From Bradyrhizobium algeriense (GTDB lineage Bacteria > Pseudomonadota > Alphaproteobacteria > Rhizobiales > Xanthobacteraceae): 64,000 bases of DNA. Below the pieces are notes generated by a model. That model had not been told where the DNA came from. It made no database searches and saw nothing but the letters and a program-made list of their open reading frames with translations. This document shows, piece after piece, positions 52,681 through 63,414 of the stretch (its first letter is position 1; every line of letters starts with the position of its first letter). The position numbers were made by a program, and so were the translations under genes. The DNA lies in contig NZ_JAZHRV010000001.1 in NCBI RefSeq assembly GCF_036924595.1, positions 1,612,001 to 1,676,000 of the forward strand. The letters are read 5' to 3'.

Positions 52681-53649
52681 CTACTGCTGCGATTTGTATC
52701 CGGATGCCTTGACAATCGGCCCCCAGCGCTCGAAATCGGCGAGTTGAATCTTTTTGAGCTCAGCCGACGTCGTCGCGGTCGGTTCAAATCCGACCGCGAG
52801 GATTTTCGTGTGTACGTCCGGGAGACGTATTATCGCGATGATCTCATTTTGCAGCCGCTCGATGAGTTCAGCGGGCGTGCGCGCCGGGGCGTAGAACGCA
52901 AACCATCCCGGCACTTCAACGTCGATACCGTTTTCCCTGAGCGTTGGGACATCCGGCAAGATCATGGATCGTGAGCTGCCCGTCGTCGCCAGGATGCGGA
53001 TGCTGCCGCTTTTGTGGAGTTCGATCAATTCTGCGGGCGATGATACAAATACCGCGATCCGGCCCGACAACAGGTCCGGAAGGGCTGCCGGCGTTCCGCG
53101 ATAGGCGACGTGGCGAAAATCAAGGCCGCCGAGCCGGCCAAACTCCATGCCCGCGAAATGAGGGAAAGTGCCGGCCCCTGGCGAGCCATATATCGCCTTG
53201 TCGGGGTTGGCCTTGAGCCAAACCAGAAGCTCCTTGACCGATTGGGCCGGGACGTTGCTGCTGATCGCCAGCGCCTGATCAAACCTGACAACCTGGGAGA
53301 TCGGAACAAAGTCGGCCGCCGGATCGTAGCCGAGATCCGGGTAGAGGTGCGGTTGCAAGGTCAATTGGGATGAACCTGCAAACAAAAGCGTTGATCCGTC
53401 GGGCGGCGCATCTTTCACGGCCAGCGCGCCGATGCGGCCGCTGGCACCGACCTTGTTCTCAACGATAACAGGCCTGCCGAGGGAGTTTTGCAGATGCTCG
53501 GCGACCAGCCGCGAGACGGCGTCGGCCGAGCCGCCAGCCGAGAAGGGAAAGACGATCTTGAGAGCCTGCTCGGCAGCGAAGCAGCCCGCGGCCGGGAAAG
53601 CCATCGACGCCAGTCCGGCCAGGATAACACTACGTAGAAGCGAGCGCAT
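52681..53649 (-). CDS. Tripartite tricarboxylate transporter substrate-binding protein (Bug/TctC family)
   Basis: About 322 residues with a signal peptide (MRSLLRSVILAGLASMAF, cleavage near CFAAEQA) and the Bug pattern LKIVFPFSAGGSADAVSRL, VENKVGASGRIGALAV, YRGTPAALPDLLSGR and PGWFAFYAPA. ATG 53649 is preceded by GGGAGGG. It would bind a carboxylate in the periplasm. It is divergent from a LysR regulator and upstream of an O-methyltransferase. The three genes look like one transferred unit. Confidence 0.83.
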   Translation of the reverse strand: MRSLLRSVILAGLASMAFPAAGCFAAEQALKIVFPFSAGGSADAVSRLVAEHLQNSLGRPVIVENKVGASGRIGALAVKDAPPDGSTLLFAGSSQLTLQPHLYPDLGYDPAADFVPISQVVRFDQALAISSNVPAQSVKELLVWLKANPDKAIYGSPGAGTFPHFAGMEFGRLGGLDFRHVAYRGTPAALPDLLSGRIAVFVSSPAELIELHKSGSIRILATTGSSRSMILPDVPTLRENGIDVEVPGWFAFYAPARTPAELIERLQNEIIAIIRLPDVHTKILAVGFEPTATTSAELKKIQLADFERWGPIVKASGYKSQQ

Positions 53650-53773
53650 TGAACCCTCCCGCAATTAGGTTGAGCGATGTAGGCTCCGGCCGGATCCACG
53701 ACGACACGATCACCTAAAACTGCTATAAAGAGAAGTCGTATTTGGCTATCGGGCTATAACTCTAGGGAATGTC

Positions 53774-54718
53774 ATGGTGTGGGATGACCGGATCGGGCGC
53801 CGCCTGAGGCTGAAGGACCTCCACACGCTTCAAACGATCGCGGAAGTCGGCAGCATGGCCAAGGCCGCAAATTTGTTAGCCCTGTCGCAACCGGCGATCT
53901 CGAAGGCAATTGCGGACATGGAGCATGTGGTCGGAGCATCGCTGCTTGAGCGCGGTTCGCGAGGTGTCGAACTGACAGAGAGCGGACGCATTCTGGTGGC
54001 GCGTGGTCGCGTTATCTTTGATGAGCTCCGGGAGGGCTTGAAAGACATCGAGGCGCTTGCGGACCCCACCCGCGGCAATCTGAGAATTGGAATAGCCGAC
54101 CCCCTAACGGTTGTCGTCTCCGAGATCATTGCGCAACTATCTTCGGAGTATCCTCGGATCACCTATCAGGTTACGATCAGCGATGCGACGACGACGCTCC
54201 GTCAGTTGCGCGACCGCGAACTTGACGTTGTGCTGACACGGTGGAATCCGGAAACAACCCCGGATGATCTTTCTTTCGAGGTCCTGTTCCATTCACCGCT
54301 CACGGTCCTCGCCAACAAAAACAATCCGCTGGTGAAGCGGAAAAAGCTGAACTTGAAAGACTTGATGGGAGAACGGTGGACGCTGTCACCGCCGGACTCG
54401 TATCTGGGGCGCATCGTAGCCGATGTGTTCCGCCGCAAGAATCTCGAACTGCCACGTTCTATCGTCACCACGATCTCGATCCATATGAGGGTAGACCTAC
54501 TGGCATCAGGAGATTTCATCTCGGTGCTGCCAACGTATATCCTCCGGCACCAGGGTAACGGCACCTGGTTGCGCGCGCTCGACGTCGATCTGGGAGAGGG
54601 CGGGCCAATAGCGGCCATTACGCTGAAGAAGCGTCACCCGACAGGTGCCCTCAAGCTCTTTCAAGAGACGAGCCGTAAGGTTTGCAAAGCAATCGCAACT
54701 TCGCTTGGAGAACCGTAA
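53774..54718 (+). CDS. LysR-family transcriptional regulator
   Basis: The 314-residue protein has the LysR winged helix (about 12-70): LKDLHTLQTIAEVGSMAKAANLL, LSQPAISKAIADMEHVVGASLLER. The rest is the ligand-binding fold. It is divergent from the Bug-type gene and most likely controls it. In the 109-base gap, GCTATAAA at 53722 region and GGCTATAAC at 53752 region are repeated half-sites that could be regulator or polymerase contacts. Autoregulation is usual for the family. Confidence 0.84.
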   Translation: MVWDDRIGRRLRLKDLHTLQTIAEVGSMAKAANLLALSQPAISKAIADMEHVVGASLLERGSRGVELTESGRILVARGRVIFDELREGLKDIEALADPTRGNLRIGIADPLTVVVSEIIAQLSSEYPRITYQVTISDATTTLRQLRDRELDVVLTRWNPETTPDDLSFEVLFHSPLTVLANKNNPLVKRKKLNLKDLMGERWTLSPPDSYLGRIVADVFRRKNLELPRSIVTTISIHMRVDLLASGDFISVLPTYILRHQGNGTWLRALDVDLGEGGPIAAITLKKRHPTGALKLFQETSRKVCKAIATSLGEP

Positions 54719-54794
54719 TTTCTTGCGCGACGAACGTCCGCCTATGGCACTTTTCGAACCACACGCGATGTCTAACTTGAGTTCGGAAGGCGCA

Positions 54795-54808
54795 CCTCAG
54801 GCCTGAGG
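54795..54808. repeat. 14-base perfect palindrome CCTCAGGCCTGAGG between convergent genes
   Basis: It lies 77 bases after the lysR stop and six bases before the caspase-gene stop. No T-tract follows on either strand, so it is at best a weak terminator or a recombination-related sequence at the right edge of the low-GC block. Confidence 0.4.
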
Positions 54809-54813
54809 CAATC

Positions 54814-56556
54814 TCACTTCTCCGCCAGATAAACCTCACCCAGCAGCGACGAATTCGACCACGGCACCTGCTTGCCTTTGGTTGCGGCGACGACCTCCGC
54901 GCGGACCCGCGTCAGCATCTGCTGCACCTCTAACCCCGGCGTGCCGATGTGGCGCGTCAGCGCGGCCGAGAACGGGCTGTTGGCGCCTTCGCCGTCGAGC
55001 GCGACCTGTCCGGGCGCCGTTGCGAATGCGATCAGCGTGCCCGCACCTAACGTCGCACCGGCGCCGAGGGCGGCCGGCACGGCGAGTCCCGATCCGGCCT
55101 CGATGTCACGGGCCGGGCCGGCAGAAGCCAGCTTCGGCGCCATCGGGTTGTTGCGGCAGGCATCGAGGATCAGGATGTTGGTCCGGACCTGGTCGTCGAG
55201 GCCGGCCATGATGGTATCCATGTCCATCATCGCTTCCGTCATGCCGCTGCCGGCCTGAAACTGGATATCGATCGGCGCCAGGTAATTGCGGCCGTCGATC
55301 TGTACGCCGTGACCGGCGTAGTAGACCACCGCCACCTGCGCCCGTGCGGCATAGCGCAGGAAGTCGCGGATGGTCGCCTGCATCGCCGTGCGGTCGAGGT
55401 CGGCGCCTTCGGTCACCACGAATCCGATGTCGCGCAGGCTTTTTGCCATCGCGCGCGCATCGTTGGTCGGATTGGGTAGCGCCCTGACACGCGCATAGGC
55501 GCCGTTGCCGATCACCAGCGCAACGCGCCTGCTGGTTTCCCTGCCGGTCTCTGCGCGCTGGCGCTGCTCGGCTGCGGGGTGCGGGCTCGCTGCGCCCACC
55601 GGCGAAGCCGGCGCGGCTTTGCTGGCGGACGGCGCCGGTGCTGCAGGTGTATTTCGCGGCGCCGGCGGCACCGTCTCTGACAATAGCGACAGGCGAACCT
55701 TTGCGGTGGCCTGGTTTGCCTTGCTGCCGGCGTCGGAGGGCTTGCCTTCGAGCGCCGCGGCGTAATCCTGCCTGGCGCGGTCGAAATCGCCCTTGGCCTC
55801 ATAGGCGAGCGCGCGATGGCTATAGGCCGAGATCAGAACACTGCCGGGCGGCGTCATGATATTGACTGGCGCCTTGGCCTTGGCGAGCCGGATCGCTTCG
55901 GTCGTATCGGCGATGGCGCGATCGAGATCGCCCTTGGCGCGCCAGATCACCGCGCGGCTGGTCAACGGCTGCGGCAATTCCGGGTCGAGCCGGATCGCCT
56001 CGTTGATGTCGGCCAGCGCGCCATCGAGATCGCCGAGCGCGCGTTTCGAGGTACCGCGGTTCTGCCAGGAAAAGGCCGACGGCGGGCCGAGCTTGATCGC
56101 TTGATCGTAGTCGGCGATCGCCTTGGCGTATTCGCCCTTGGAGCGCCAGGCGTTGCCGCGGTTGTGAAAGATGATGCCGCTCGGCGGCCCGATCCGCAGC
56201 GCGTCGTTGAAATCTGATATCGCGATGTCGTAGTCGCCCTTGTCGTAATAGGCCGAGCCACGCAGATTGTAGGCGGCGACGCTTGCGTGCAGGCGGATCG
56301 CCTCGCCGGCGTCCGCGATCACCTGCGTGTAATCGCCTTTCTTGTTCCAGCCGACCGCGCGCCAGAAATAGATGGTCGCGAGGTTCTCGCCGGTAAACAC
56401 TTTCAGCGCGATGATCTTGTTGCAGGCGTTGATCTGCTGATCGGCCGGCGTGGTGTCGGTGGAGCAGAGCGGCCCAAGTTGCGCGCGCGATTGGGCGAGG
56501 GAGGGCGCCGGCCAAAGCGCGGCGAGCAGGGTAAGTGTCAGGATTGCGCGGCGCAT
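54814..56556 (-). CDS. Secreted TPR-caspase-like (peptidase C14) protein
   Basis: This 580-residue protein has a signal peptide (1-22, cleaving after SLAQ). About six tetratricopeptide repeats follow (about 60-270, each with a W/Y..G.Y..AI.DY..AI pattern), then a Pro/Ala-rich linker (about 295-335) and a caspase/metacaspase domain (about 343-575). The catalytic pair is H416 in YYAGHGVQ and C467 in LILDACRNNP. It would be a periplasmic or secreted cysteine peptidase or scaffold with protein-binding TPRs. Such proteins are common in Bradyrhizobium. Its last ~53 bases are repeated at 51509. Confidence 0.85.
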   Translation of the reverse strand: MRRAILTLTLLAALWPAPSLAQSRAQLGPLCSTDTTPADQQINACNKIIALKVFTGENLATIYFWRAVGWNKKGDYTQVIADAGEAIRLHASVAAYNLRGSAYYDKGDYDIAISDFNDALRIGPPSGIIFHNRGNAWRSKGEYAKAIADYDQAIKLGPPSAFSWQNRGTSKRALGDLDGALADINEAIRLDPELPQPLTSRAVIWRAKGDLDRAIADTTEAIRLAKAKAPVNIMTPPGSVLISAYSHRALAYEAKGDFDRARQDYAAALEGKPSDAGSKANQATAKVRLSLLSETVPPAPRNTPAAPAPSASKAAPASPVGAASPHPAAEQRQRAETGRETSRRVALVIGNGAYARVRALPNPTNDARAMAKSLRDIGFVVTEGADLDRTAMQATIRDFLRYAARAQVAVVYYAGHGVQIDGRNYLAPIDIQFQAGSGMTEAMMDMDTIMAGLDDQVRTNILILDACRNNPMAPKLASAGPARDIEAGSGLAVPAALGAGATLGAGTLIAFATAPGQVALDGEGANSPFSAALTRHIGTPGLEVQQMLTRVRAEVVAATKGKQVPWSNSSLLGEVYLAEK

Positions 56557-56746
56557 CAGGTCCCCGTGATTGGCGGTCGCGAATAGCGGATAGCGCTTTG
56601 TTGCTCCCCGCGGAGCGGGGGTTCAAGGCCGGCCGCGCTACATTGTCGGCCGCCGACAGTAGGGGGTTTCTTTTGGTGGGCAGGGCGTGGTAGGATGCTG
56701 CCGTCACTTCGTGTTGCCCACCGATATTTCCCAATACTCCCGCCTA

Positions 56747-58099
56747 ATGAAGAACGATCAAATTCTCAGCCAGATCACCGACTTCTGCCGCCACTCCGAC
56801 ATGGCGGAGACGACGTTTGGCCGCCGGTCGGTCAACGACGGCAAGCTGGTTCATCGGCTGCGCGAGGGCAAACGCATCACCATCGATACGCTGGATCGCA
56901 TCCAGGCCTATATCGCGGCGTCCACCGGCACCCTCCCGCCGCCGCGCGGGCTCGAGGTGCCGCCGGAGAAGCGTGATCCGCGGGGCAATTTCCGCTTTTT
57001 CGAGAACCGCCAGAAATACCTGCTGTTCGTCCATACCTGCAGCGAGAAGCGGGTGATTGCCGAGCGGGTGGCGCTGGAGCTTTCCAGCCTGCACCCGCGC
57101 CCGCCGGCGCTGCGGGTATTCGACGCCGGTGTTGGCGACGGCACGGTGCTGGCGCGGGTGATGCGCTCGATGCACGGCCGCTTCCCCCACATGCCGTTCT
57201 ACATCGCCGGCAAGGAGTTGAGCCTCGAGGACGTCCGCCTGACGCTCGACAAGGTGCCGGACCGGCTGTTCGAGCACCCGGCGACCGTCGTCGTCCTGAC
57301 CAACATGCATTATGCCGAGGCACCCTGGCTGACGCCGGCCTCTCCCGCGGCCGCCGCCGGAATGATCTGGCACGAGGTCGCCCTGCGGGGGGCCTCCTCG
57401 GGCGAATTCGAGACACAGATCGCCGAATTGGGGCCGTTTCTGGAACAAAACTGGCGGGCCAACATCAGCCCCAAATCGGGCATGCCGATCTATGAACGCC
57501 CGGTGGCGCTGGTCGTATACCGGGAGGACCACCGGTTCCTGCTTGATTCGATCATCCCCCGGGCGGGCCGGACCGAGGCCAATTTCGACCTTGTGATCGC
57601 GTCCCAGCCCTATCGGGCGAAATCCTCTGTGAATTTCCGCGCCAAGCGGATCATCGCGCCGCTGGCCCGGGCTCTGCGGGCAGGGGGGCGTTTGATCGGA
57701 ATTCACTCCCATGGGCAGGATCCGGGCCTGGAAATCATCCAATCGGTCTGGCCGGGAGAAAATCCTTTCGCCGTGAGCCGTCATGAGCTATTGCGCGCGG
57801 TGAAATACGAGCTGGGATCGGCCGGGCGCGACCTTAACTTTAATGCCTACGCCGATAACCGTTCCATCTTCCGTTATGATATGGAAGCGCTGCCCAACGA
57901 GGTCACCGGCCAGATCGGAACCTCGACGGCCTTTGCAGCGTGGAATGCGGCGGTGTATGTCGCCCAGATCGAAGACGACCGGTTGACGGAAATGACAGAA
58001 AACAGCCGAACCCTCGATGCCACCAGAGAGGTTTTGCGCAAGCATAATGGGCTTTGGTTTTACGACGAATCCTACGTCATTTCGCGCCGTCGCGACTGA
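56747..58099 (+). CDS. HTH-like/SAM-methyltransferase-like protein upstream of metK
   Basis: The 450-residue protein starts with a small helical domain (about 1-55, with VNDGKLVHRLREGKRITIDTLDRIQ). It then has a Rossmann-like region LRVFDAGVGDGTVLARVMRSM (about 120-140) that resembles motif I of class I methyltransferases, and a second region with LARALRAGGRLIGIHSHG. ATG 56747 is used since the conserved part begins there. It directly precedes metK and ahcY. I infer a SAM-binding enzyme or sensor for the methyl cycle. No characterised function is known to me. Substrate and catalytic residues are not identified. Confidence 0.62.
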   Translation: MKNDQILSQITDFCRHSDMAETTFGRRSVNDGKLVHRLREGKRITIDTLDRIQAYIAASTGTLPPPRGLEVPPEKRDPRGNFRFFENRQKYLLFVHTCSEKRVIAERVALELSSLHPRPPALRVFDAGVGDGTVLARVMRSMHGRFPHMPFYIAGKELSLEDVRLTLDKVPDRLFEHPATVVVLTNMHYAEAPWLTPASPAAAAGMIWHEVALRGASSGEFETQIAELGPFLEQNWRANISPKSGMPIYERPVALVVYREDHRFLLDSIIPRAGRTEANFDLVIASQPYRAKSSVNFRAKRIIAPLARALRAGGRLIGIHSHGQDPGLEIIQSVWPGENPFAVSRHELLRAVKYELGSAGRDLNFNAYADNRSIFRYDMEALPNEVTGQIGTSTAFAAWNAAVYVAQIEDDRLTEMTENSRTLDATREVLRKHNGLWFYDESYVISRRRD

Positions 58100-58156
58100 C
58101 ATTCCAGGATAGATCACAAACAGCCGCCGGCATTCGGCGGGAACAAGGGGTTGTTG

Positions 58157-59350
58157 ATGCGCGCGTCCTATCTGTTCACCAGCGAGTCGGTTTCCGAGGG
58201 TCATCCCGACAAGGTTTGCGACCGGATTTCCGACGAGATCGTCGACCTGTTTTACCGCGAAGGTCCGAAGGCGGGCATCGATCCGTGGGCGATCCGCGCG
58301 GCCTGCGAAACGCTCGCCACCACCAACAAGGTGGTGATCGCCGGCGAAACCCGCGGCCCGGATTCGGTCACCAATGAGCAGATCGAAAACACCGTGCGCG
58401 AGGCGATCAAGGACATCGGCTACGAGCAGGAAGGTTTTCACTGGAAGACCGCCGACATTGAAATCCTGTTGCATCCGCAGTCCGCTGACATCGCGCAGGG
58501 CGTCGACGCCAAGCAGCCCAGCAATCAGGAAGAGGGCGCGGGCGATCAGGGCATCATGTTCGGCTACGCTACCAACGAGACGCCGGATCTGATGCCGGCG
58601 CCGATCTTCTATGCCCACAAGATCCTGCGGCTGATTTCCGAAGCCCGCCACTCCGGCCGCGAAAAGGTGCTGGGTCCGGACTCCAAGAGCCAGGTCACCG
58701 TACAGTACGAGAATGGCAAGCCTGTCGGCGTCCGCGAGATCGTGGTCTCGCACCAGCATCTGGTCGAGGACCTGACCTCCAATCAGGTTCGCGACATTAT
58801 CGAGCCCTATGTGCGCGAGGCGCTGCCGAAGGACTGGATCAACGGCAAGACCATCTGGCACATCAATCCCACCGGAAAGTTCTACATCGGCGGCCCCGAC
58901 GGTGACTCCGGCCTCACCGGCCGCAAGATCATTGTCGATACCTATGGCGGCGCGGCCCCGCATGGCGGCGGCGCGTTCTCCGGCAAGGACCCGACCAAGG
59001 TCGATCGTTCCGCCGCCTATGCCGCACGCTATGTCGCCAAGAACATCGTCGCCGCCGGTCTTGCCGATCGTTGCACGCTGCAGCTCGCCTACGCGATCGG
59101 CGTGGCGCGGCCGCTGTCGATCTATATCGATACCCATGGCACCGGAAAGGTGCCGGAGGACAAGCTCGAGAAGGCGGCTGCGCAGGCGATGGATTTGACG
59201 CCGCGCGGCATCCGCACCCATCTCGATCTCAACCGGCCGATCTACGCGCGTACCTCGGCCTACGGCCATTTCGGCCGCACGCCGGACAATGAAGGCGGCT
59301 TCTCCTGGGAGAAGACCGACTTGGTCGAACCGCTCAAGCGCGCGCTTTAG
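58157..59350 (+). CDS. metK: S-adenosylmethionine synthetase
   Basis: About 397 residues from ATG 58157 (TTG codons at 58151 and 58154 precede it). It has the MetK signatures [33 protein letters not shown] and [22 protein letters not shown]. It makes SAM from methionine and ATP. The gene starts 57 bases after the HTH/methyltransferase-like gene. ahcY follows after a palindromic element. Strong, full-length match. Confidence 0.96.
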   Translation: MRASYLFTSESVSEGHPDKVCDRISDEIVDLFYREGPKAGIDPWAIRAACETLATTNKVVIAGETRGPDSVTNEQIENTVREAIKDIGYEQEGFHWKTADIEILLHPQSADIAQGVDAKQPSNQEEGAGDQGIMFGYATNETPDLMPAPIFYAHKILRLISEARHSGREKVLGPDSKSQVTVQYENGKPVGVREIVVSHQHLVEDLTSNQVRDIIEPYVREALPKDWINGKTIWHINPTGKFYIGGPDGDSGLTGRKIIVDTYGGAAPHGGGAFSGKDPTKVDRSAAYAARYVAKNIVAAGLADRCTLQLAYAIGVARPLSIYIDTHGTGKVPEDKLEKAAAQAMDLTPRGIRTHLDLNRPIYARTSAYGHFGRTPDNEGGFSWEKTDLVEPLKRAL

Positions 59351-59357
59351 TTCTTGC

Positions 59358-59453
59358 GTCATTCCGGGGCGCTCGCGACTGCGAGCGAACCCGGAATCCC
59401 CCTCCATCATGTCGAGATTCCGGGTTCGCCTCTTTTGGGCGACCCGGAATGAC
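59358..59453. repeat. Intergenic palindromic element 4 (REP-like) between metK and ahcY
   Basis: It begins GTCATTCCGGGGCGC and ends GACCCGGAATGAC. Inner arms GCGAACCCGGAATC and GATTCCGGGTTCGC are inverted repeats of each other. This is the clearest copy of the REP/BIME-like element family seen at 30150, 33639 and 45679, placed in the 126-base gap between metK and ahcY. It may affect mRNA stability between the two genes. Confidence 0.82.
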
Positions 59454-59476
59454 GAGCTCAACAACAGGAAGCTCTC

Positions 59477-60904
59477 ATGAACGCCCCCACCAAGCCCGCC
59501 TTTACCGACTACATCGTCAAGGACATCTCGCTCGCCGAATTCGGCCGCAAGGAAATCTCGCTGGCCGAGACCGAAATGCCCGGCCTGATGGCGACCCGCG
59601 AGGAATACGGCCCGAAGCAGCCGTTGAAGGGCGCTCGCATCGCCGGCTCCCTGCACATGACGATCCAGACCGCGGTCTTGATCGAGACGCTGGCGGCCCT
59701 CGGCGCCGATATCCGCTGGGTGTCGTGCAACATCTATTCGACGCAGGACCATGCGGCAGCCGCCATCGCCGCCGCCGGCATTCCGGTGTTCGCGGTGAAG
59801 GGCGAAACGCTCGCCGAATACTGGGACTACACCGCAAAGCTGTTCGACTGGCACGGCGGCGGCACGCCCAACATGATCCTCGATGACGGCGGCGACGCCA
59901 CCATGCTGGTGCATCACGGCCTGCGCGCCGAGAACGGCGACGTCAAGTTCCTCGACAAGCCGGAATCGGAAGAAGAGGAAGTGTTCTTCGCGCTGATCAA
60001 GAAGCTCCTGAAGGAAAAGCCGAAGGGCTACTTCGCCGAGATCGCCAAGAACATCAAAGGCGTTTCCGAAGAGACCACCACGGGCGTGCACCGGCTCTAC
60101 AATATGGAGAAGGAAGGCAAGCTGCTGTTCCCCGCCATCAACGTCAACGACAGCGTCACCAAGTCGAAATTCGACAACCTCTATGGTTGCCGTGAATCGC
60201 TGGTCGACGGCATCCGCCGCGGCACCGACGTGATGATGTCCGGCAAGACCGCGATGGTTGCGGGCTTCGGCGACGTCGGCAAGGGCTCGGCCGCCTCGCT
60301 GCGCCAGGCCGGCTGCCGTGTCATGGTTTCCGAAGTCGATCCGATCTGCGCGCTGCAGGCGGCGATGGAAGGCTATGAAGTCGTGACCATGGAAGACGCC
60401 GCCCCGCGCGCCGACATCTTCGTCACCGCGACCGGCAACAAGGACATCATCACCATCGACCACATGCGCGCGATGAAGGATCGCGCCATCGTTTGCAACA
60501 TCGGTCACTTCGACAACGAGATCCAGATCGCAGGGCTCCGTAACCTGAAGTGGACCAACATCAAGCCGCAGGTCGACGAGATCGAATTCCCCGACAAGCA
60601 CCGCATCATCCTGCTGTCGGAAGGCCGCCTGGTGAACCTCGGCAACGCCATGGGCCATCCGTCCTTCGTGATGTCGGCGTCGTTCACCAACCAGACGCTG
60701 GCGCAGATCGAGCTCTGGGCCAACAACAAGGACGGCAAGTACGAGAAGAAGGTCTACGTGCTGCCGAAGACGCTGGACGAGAAGGTGGCCCGGCTGCATC
60801 TCGCCAAGATCGGCGTCAAGCTGACCGAGCTGCGCAAGGACCAGGCCGAATATATCGGCGTCAAGCCGGAAGGCCCGTTCAAGTCGGATCATTACCGGTA
60901 TTGA
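59477..60904 (+). CDS. ahcY: Adenosylhomocysteinase
   Basis: This 475-residue enzyme has [47 protein letters not shown], the NAD loop [27 protein letters not shown], and the C-terminal KSDHYRY, all hallmarks of S-adenosylhomocysteine hydrolase (SAHH). It splits SAH to adenosine and homocysteine, removing the product inhibitor of methyltransferases. It forms the methyl cycle with metK upstream. A terminator follows at 60964. Confidence 0.96.
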   Translation: MNAPTKPAFTDYIVKDISLAEFGRKEISLAETEMPGLMATREEYGPKQPLKGARIAGSLHMTIQTAVLIETLAALGADIRWVSCNIYSTQDHAAAAIAAAGIPVFAVKGETLAEYWDYTAKLFDWHGGGTPNMILDDGGDATMLVHHGLRAENGDVKFLDKPESEEEEVFFALIKKLLKEKPKGYFAEIAKNIKGVSEETTTGVHRLYNMEKEGKLLFPAINVNDSVTKSKFDNLYGCRESLVDGIRRGTDVMMSGKTAMVAGFGDVGKGSAASLRQAGCRVMVSEVDPICALQAAMEGYEVVTMEDAAPRADIFVTATGNKDIITIDHMRAMKDRAIVCNIGHFDNEIQIAGLRNLKWTNIKPQVDEIEFPDKHRIILLSEGRLVNLGNAMGHPSFVMSASFTNQTLAQIELWANNKDGKYEKKVYVLPKTLDEKVARLHLAKIGVKLTELRKDQAEYIGVKPEGPFKSDHYRY

Positions 60905-60963
60905 TTTCAGGCAGGGTGCGCCGCTGCAGGTGTCGTCCTGACGTAAATGCCAGAGCCTCAGCA

Positions 60964-60989
60964 AGCCCCGGAGCGATCCGGGGCTTTTT
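60964..60989 (+). terminator. Rho-independent terminator after ahcY
   Basis: A perfect nine-base stem AGCCCCGGA / TCCGGGGCT (60964-60972 and 60977-60985) with loop GCGA is followed directly by a run of five T (60985-60989). It lies 60 bases after the ahcY stop and is the best intrinsic terminator in the window. Confidence 0.93.
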
Positions 60990-61126
60990 GCTGGTTGGCC
61001 GCACAACCCGTGATCGTTGAGATTCAATCGTAAATTCCGATACAGCCTGTATCGCCGCGGCGACCTGACAATGCGAGTTGCAATTCCTCTCTGCTGCCCA
61101 TTAGATCGGGCAGCAGGGAGAGCGCT

Positions 61127-62593
<1,467 letters not shown>

Positions 62594-62753
62594 GCGGTTC
62601 CACCGCGCGAGGTGCGTCCCGACGCCCCATGCGTTATTTCGCGTATACGTAGGGAAGCGCGAATCGTTCAAGGTTCCCTCACGGTTAACGCCGGATTAAC
62701 CGGCGTCCCTATACGCTGCGTGGCTGGTGGCCCCTGACAGCACGAGGAAGCCC

Positions 62754-62909
62754 ATGGACGCCCAGCGAATAGCCGTCGATGCCATCGTGGCGCTGACCGA
62801 TTGCGACCGCGAAGCGGCCGTAGCCTTCATCCGAAAATTCTATCTGGCCGGCGTGAGGGACCCCAAGCGCCTGACCTTCAAGGGCCTGCAGGCGTTGGCC
62901 CGGAGCTAG
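62754..62909 (+). CDS. Small conserved-looking hypothetical protein (51 residues)
   Basis: It starts at ATG 62754 with GAGGAAG five to eleven bases upstream, a strong ribosome site, and encodes a 51-residue soluble protein with an amphipathic helical pattern (IVALTDCDREAAVAFIRKFYLAGVRD in part). The in-frame start at 62727 adds only nine residues with no site. No family recognised. The site quality supports a real gene rather than chance. Confidence 0.6.
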   Translation: MDAQRIAVDAIVALTDCDREAAVAFIRKFYLAGVRDPKRLTFKGLQALARS

Positions 62910-62927
62910 GCGGTTCTGCCCGATCGT

Positions 62928-63236
62928 CTACCGCTTCGTCGCGGCGAGGTCGGCGCGCGCCTTTTCCGCGAGCGGGCTATCGGGGTGCCGTGCGATGAAA
63001 AGCTCCAGCGCCTGTGCGGTGCCGCGCTGCCGGGCCAGTTGATATTCCTCCTGAACGGCCAATTGGGGGTCCCGGGCGGGCGGCGTGGTGCGCGAGGGAA
63101 CCTGCTGGCCATCGCCTGCGTTCGCGGTCTTTGACAATGCGCTACCCCTTTCGATGACGAGACAATCGGCGTCCGGCAGCAGCAATGCGATCGCGAGTGC
63201 CACGCCGATCCTGCGATTTCGATGCGTTCGCTTCAT
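62928..63236 (-). CDS. Small exported hypothetical protein with a TPR-adjacent-type tail
   Basis: 102 residues with a basic start, hydrophobic segment (about 10-20, VALAIALLLP) and a C-terminal helix pair LARQRGTAQALELFIARHPDSPLAEKARADLA. That last pattern is common in helical-repeat proteins of rhizobia, including those near caspase-like proteins. Export is likely though the signal peptide is short. Convergent with the 51-residue gene, 18 bases apart. Function unknown. Confidence 0.55.
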   Translation of the reverse strand: MKRTHRNRRIGVALAIALLLPDADCLVIERGSALSKTANAGDGQQVPSRTTPPARDPQLAVQEEYQLARQRGTAQALELFIARHPDSPLAEKARADLAATKR

Positions 63237-63414
63237 CAGGCCTCCCCCGATAATAGCGCCGATTCCGGATTTGGGAGCCGGACGGCAAGCTTAAGGAAGC
63301 GGTAACCAATTTGAAACAGCTAAGCCTTACGTTAAGATGCCTCTAGAAACTCGGTGGTCCGGTGTTTGATCCCGAGCGCGATTGATGCGACCATCGCGTC
63401 TAAGGAGATTCGAC

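Noticed and set aside
54795..54808. Palindrome as the attachment site of the low-GC block
   Set aside because: It has no second copy at the left edge (51563 region), so it is not supported as a recombination site.
58100..58156. Possible SAM-responsive leader before metK
   Set aside because: The gap is only 57 bases. A GC-rich run (CCGCCGGCATTCGGCGG) can form a short hairpin, but nothing matches a known SAM riboswitch core.
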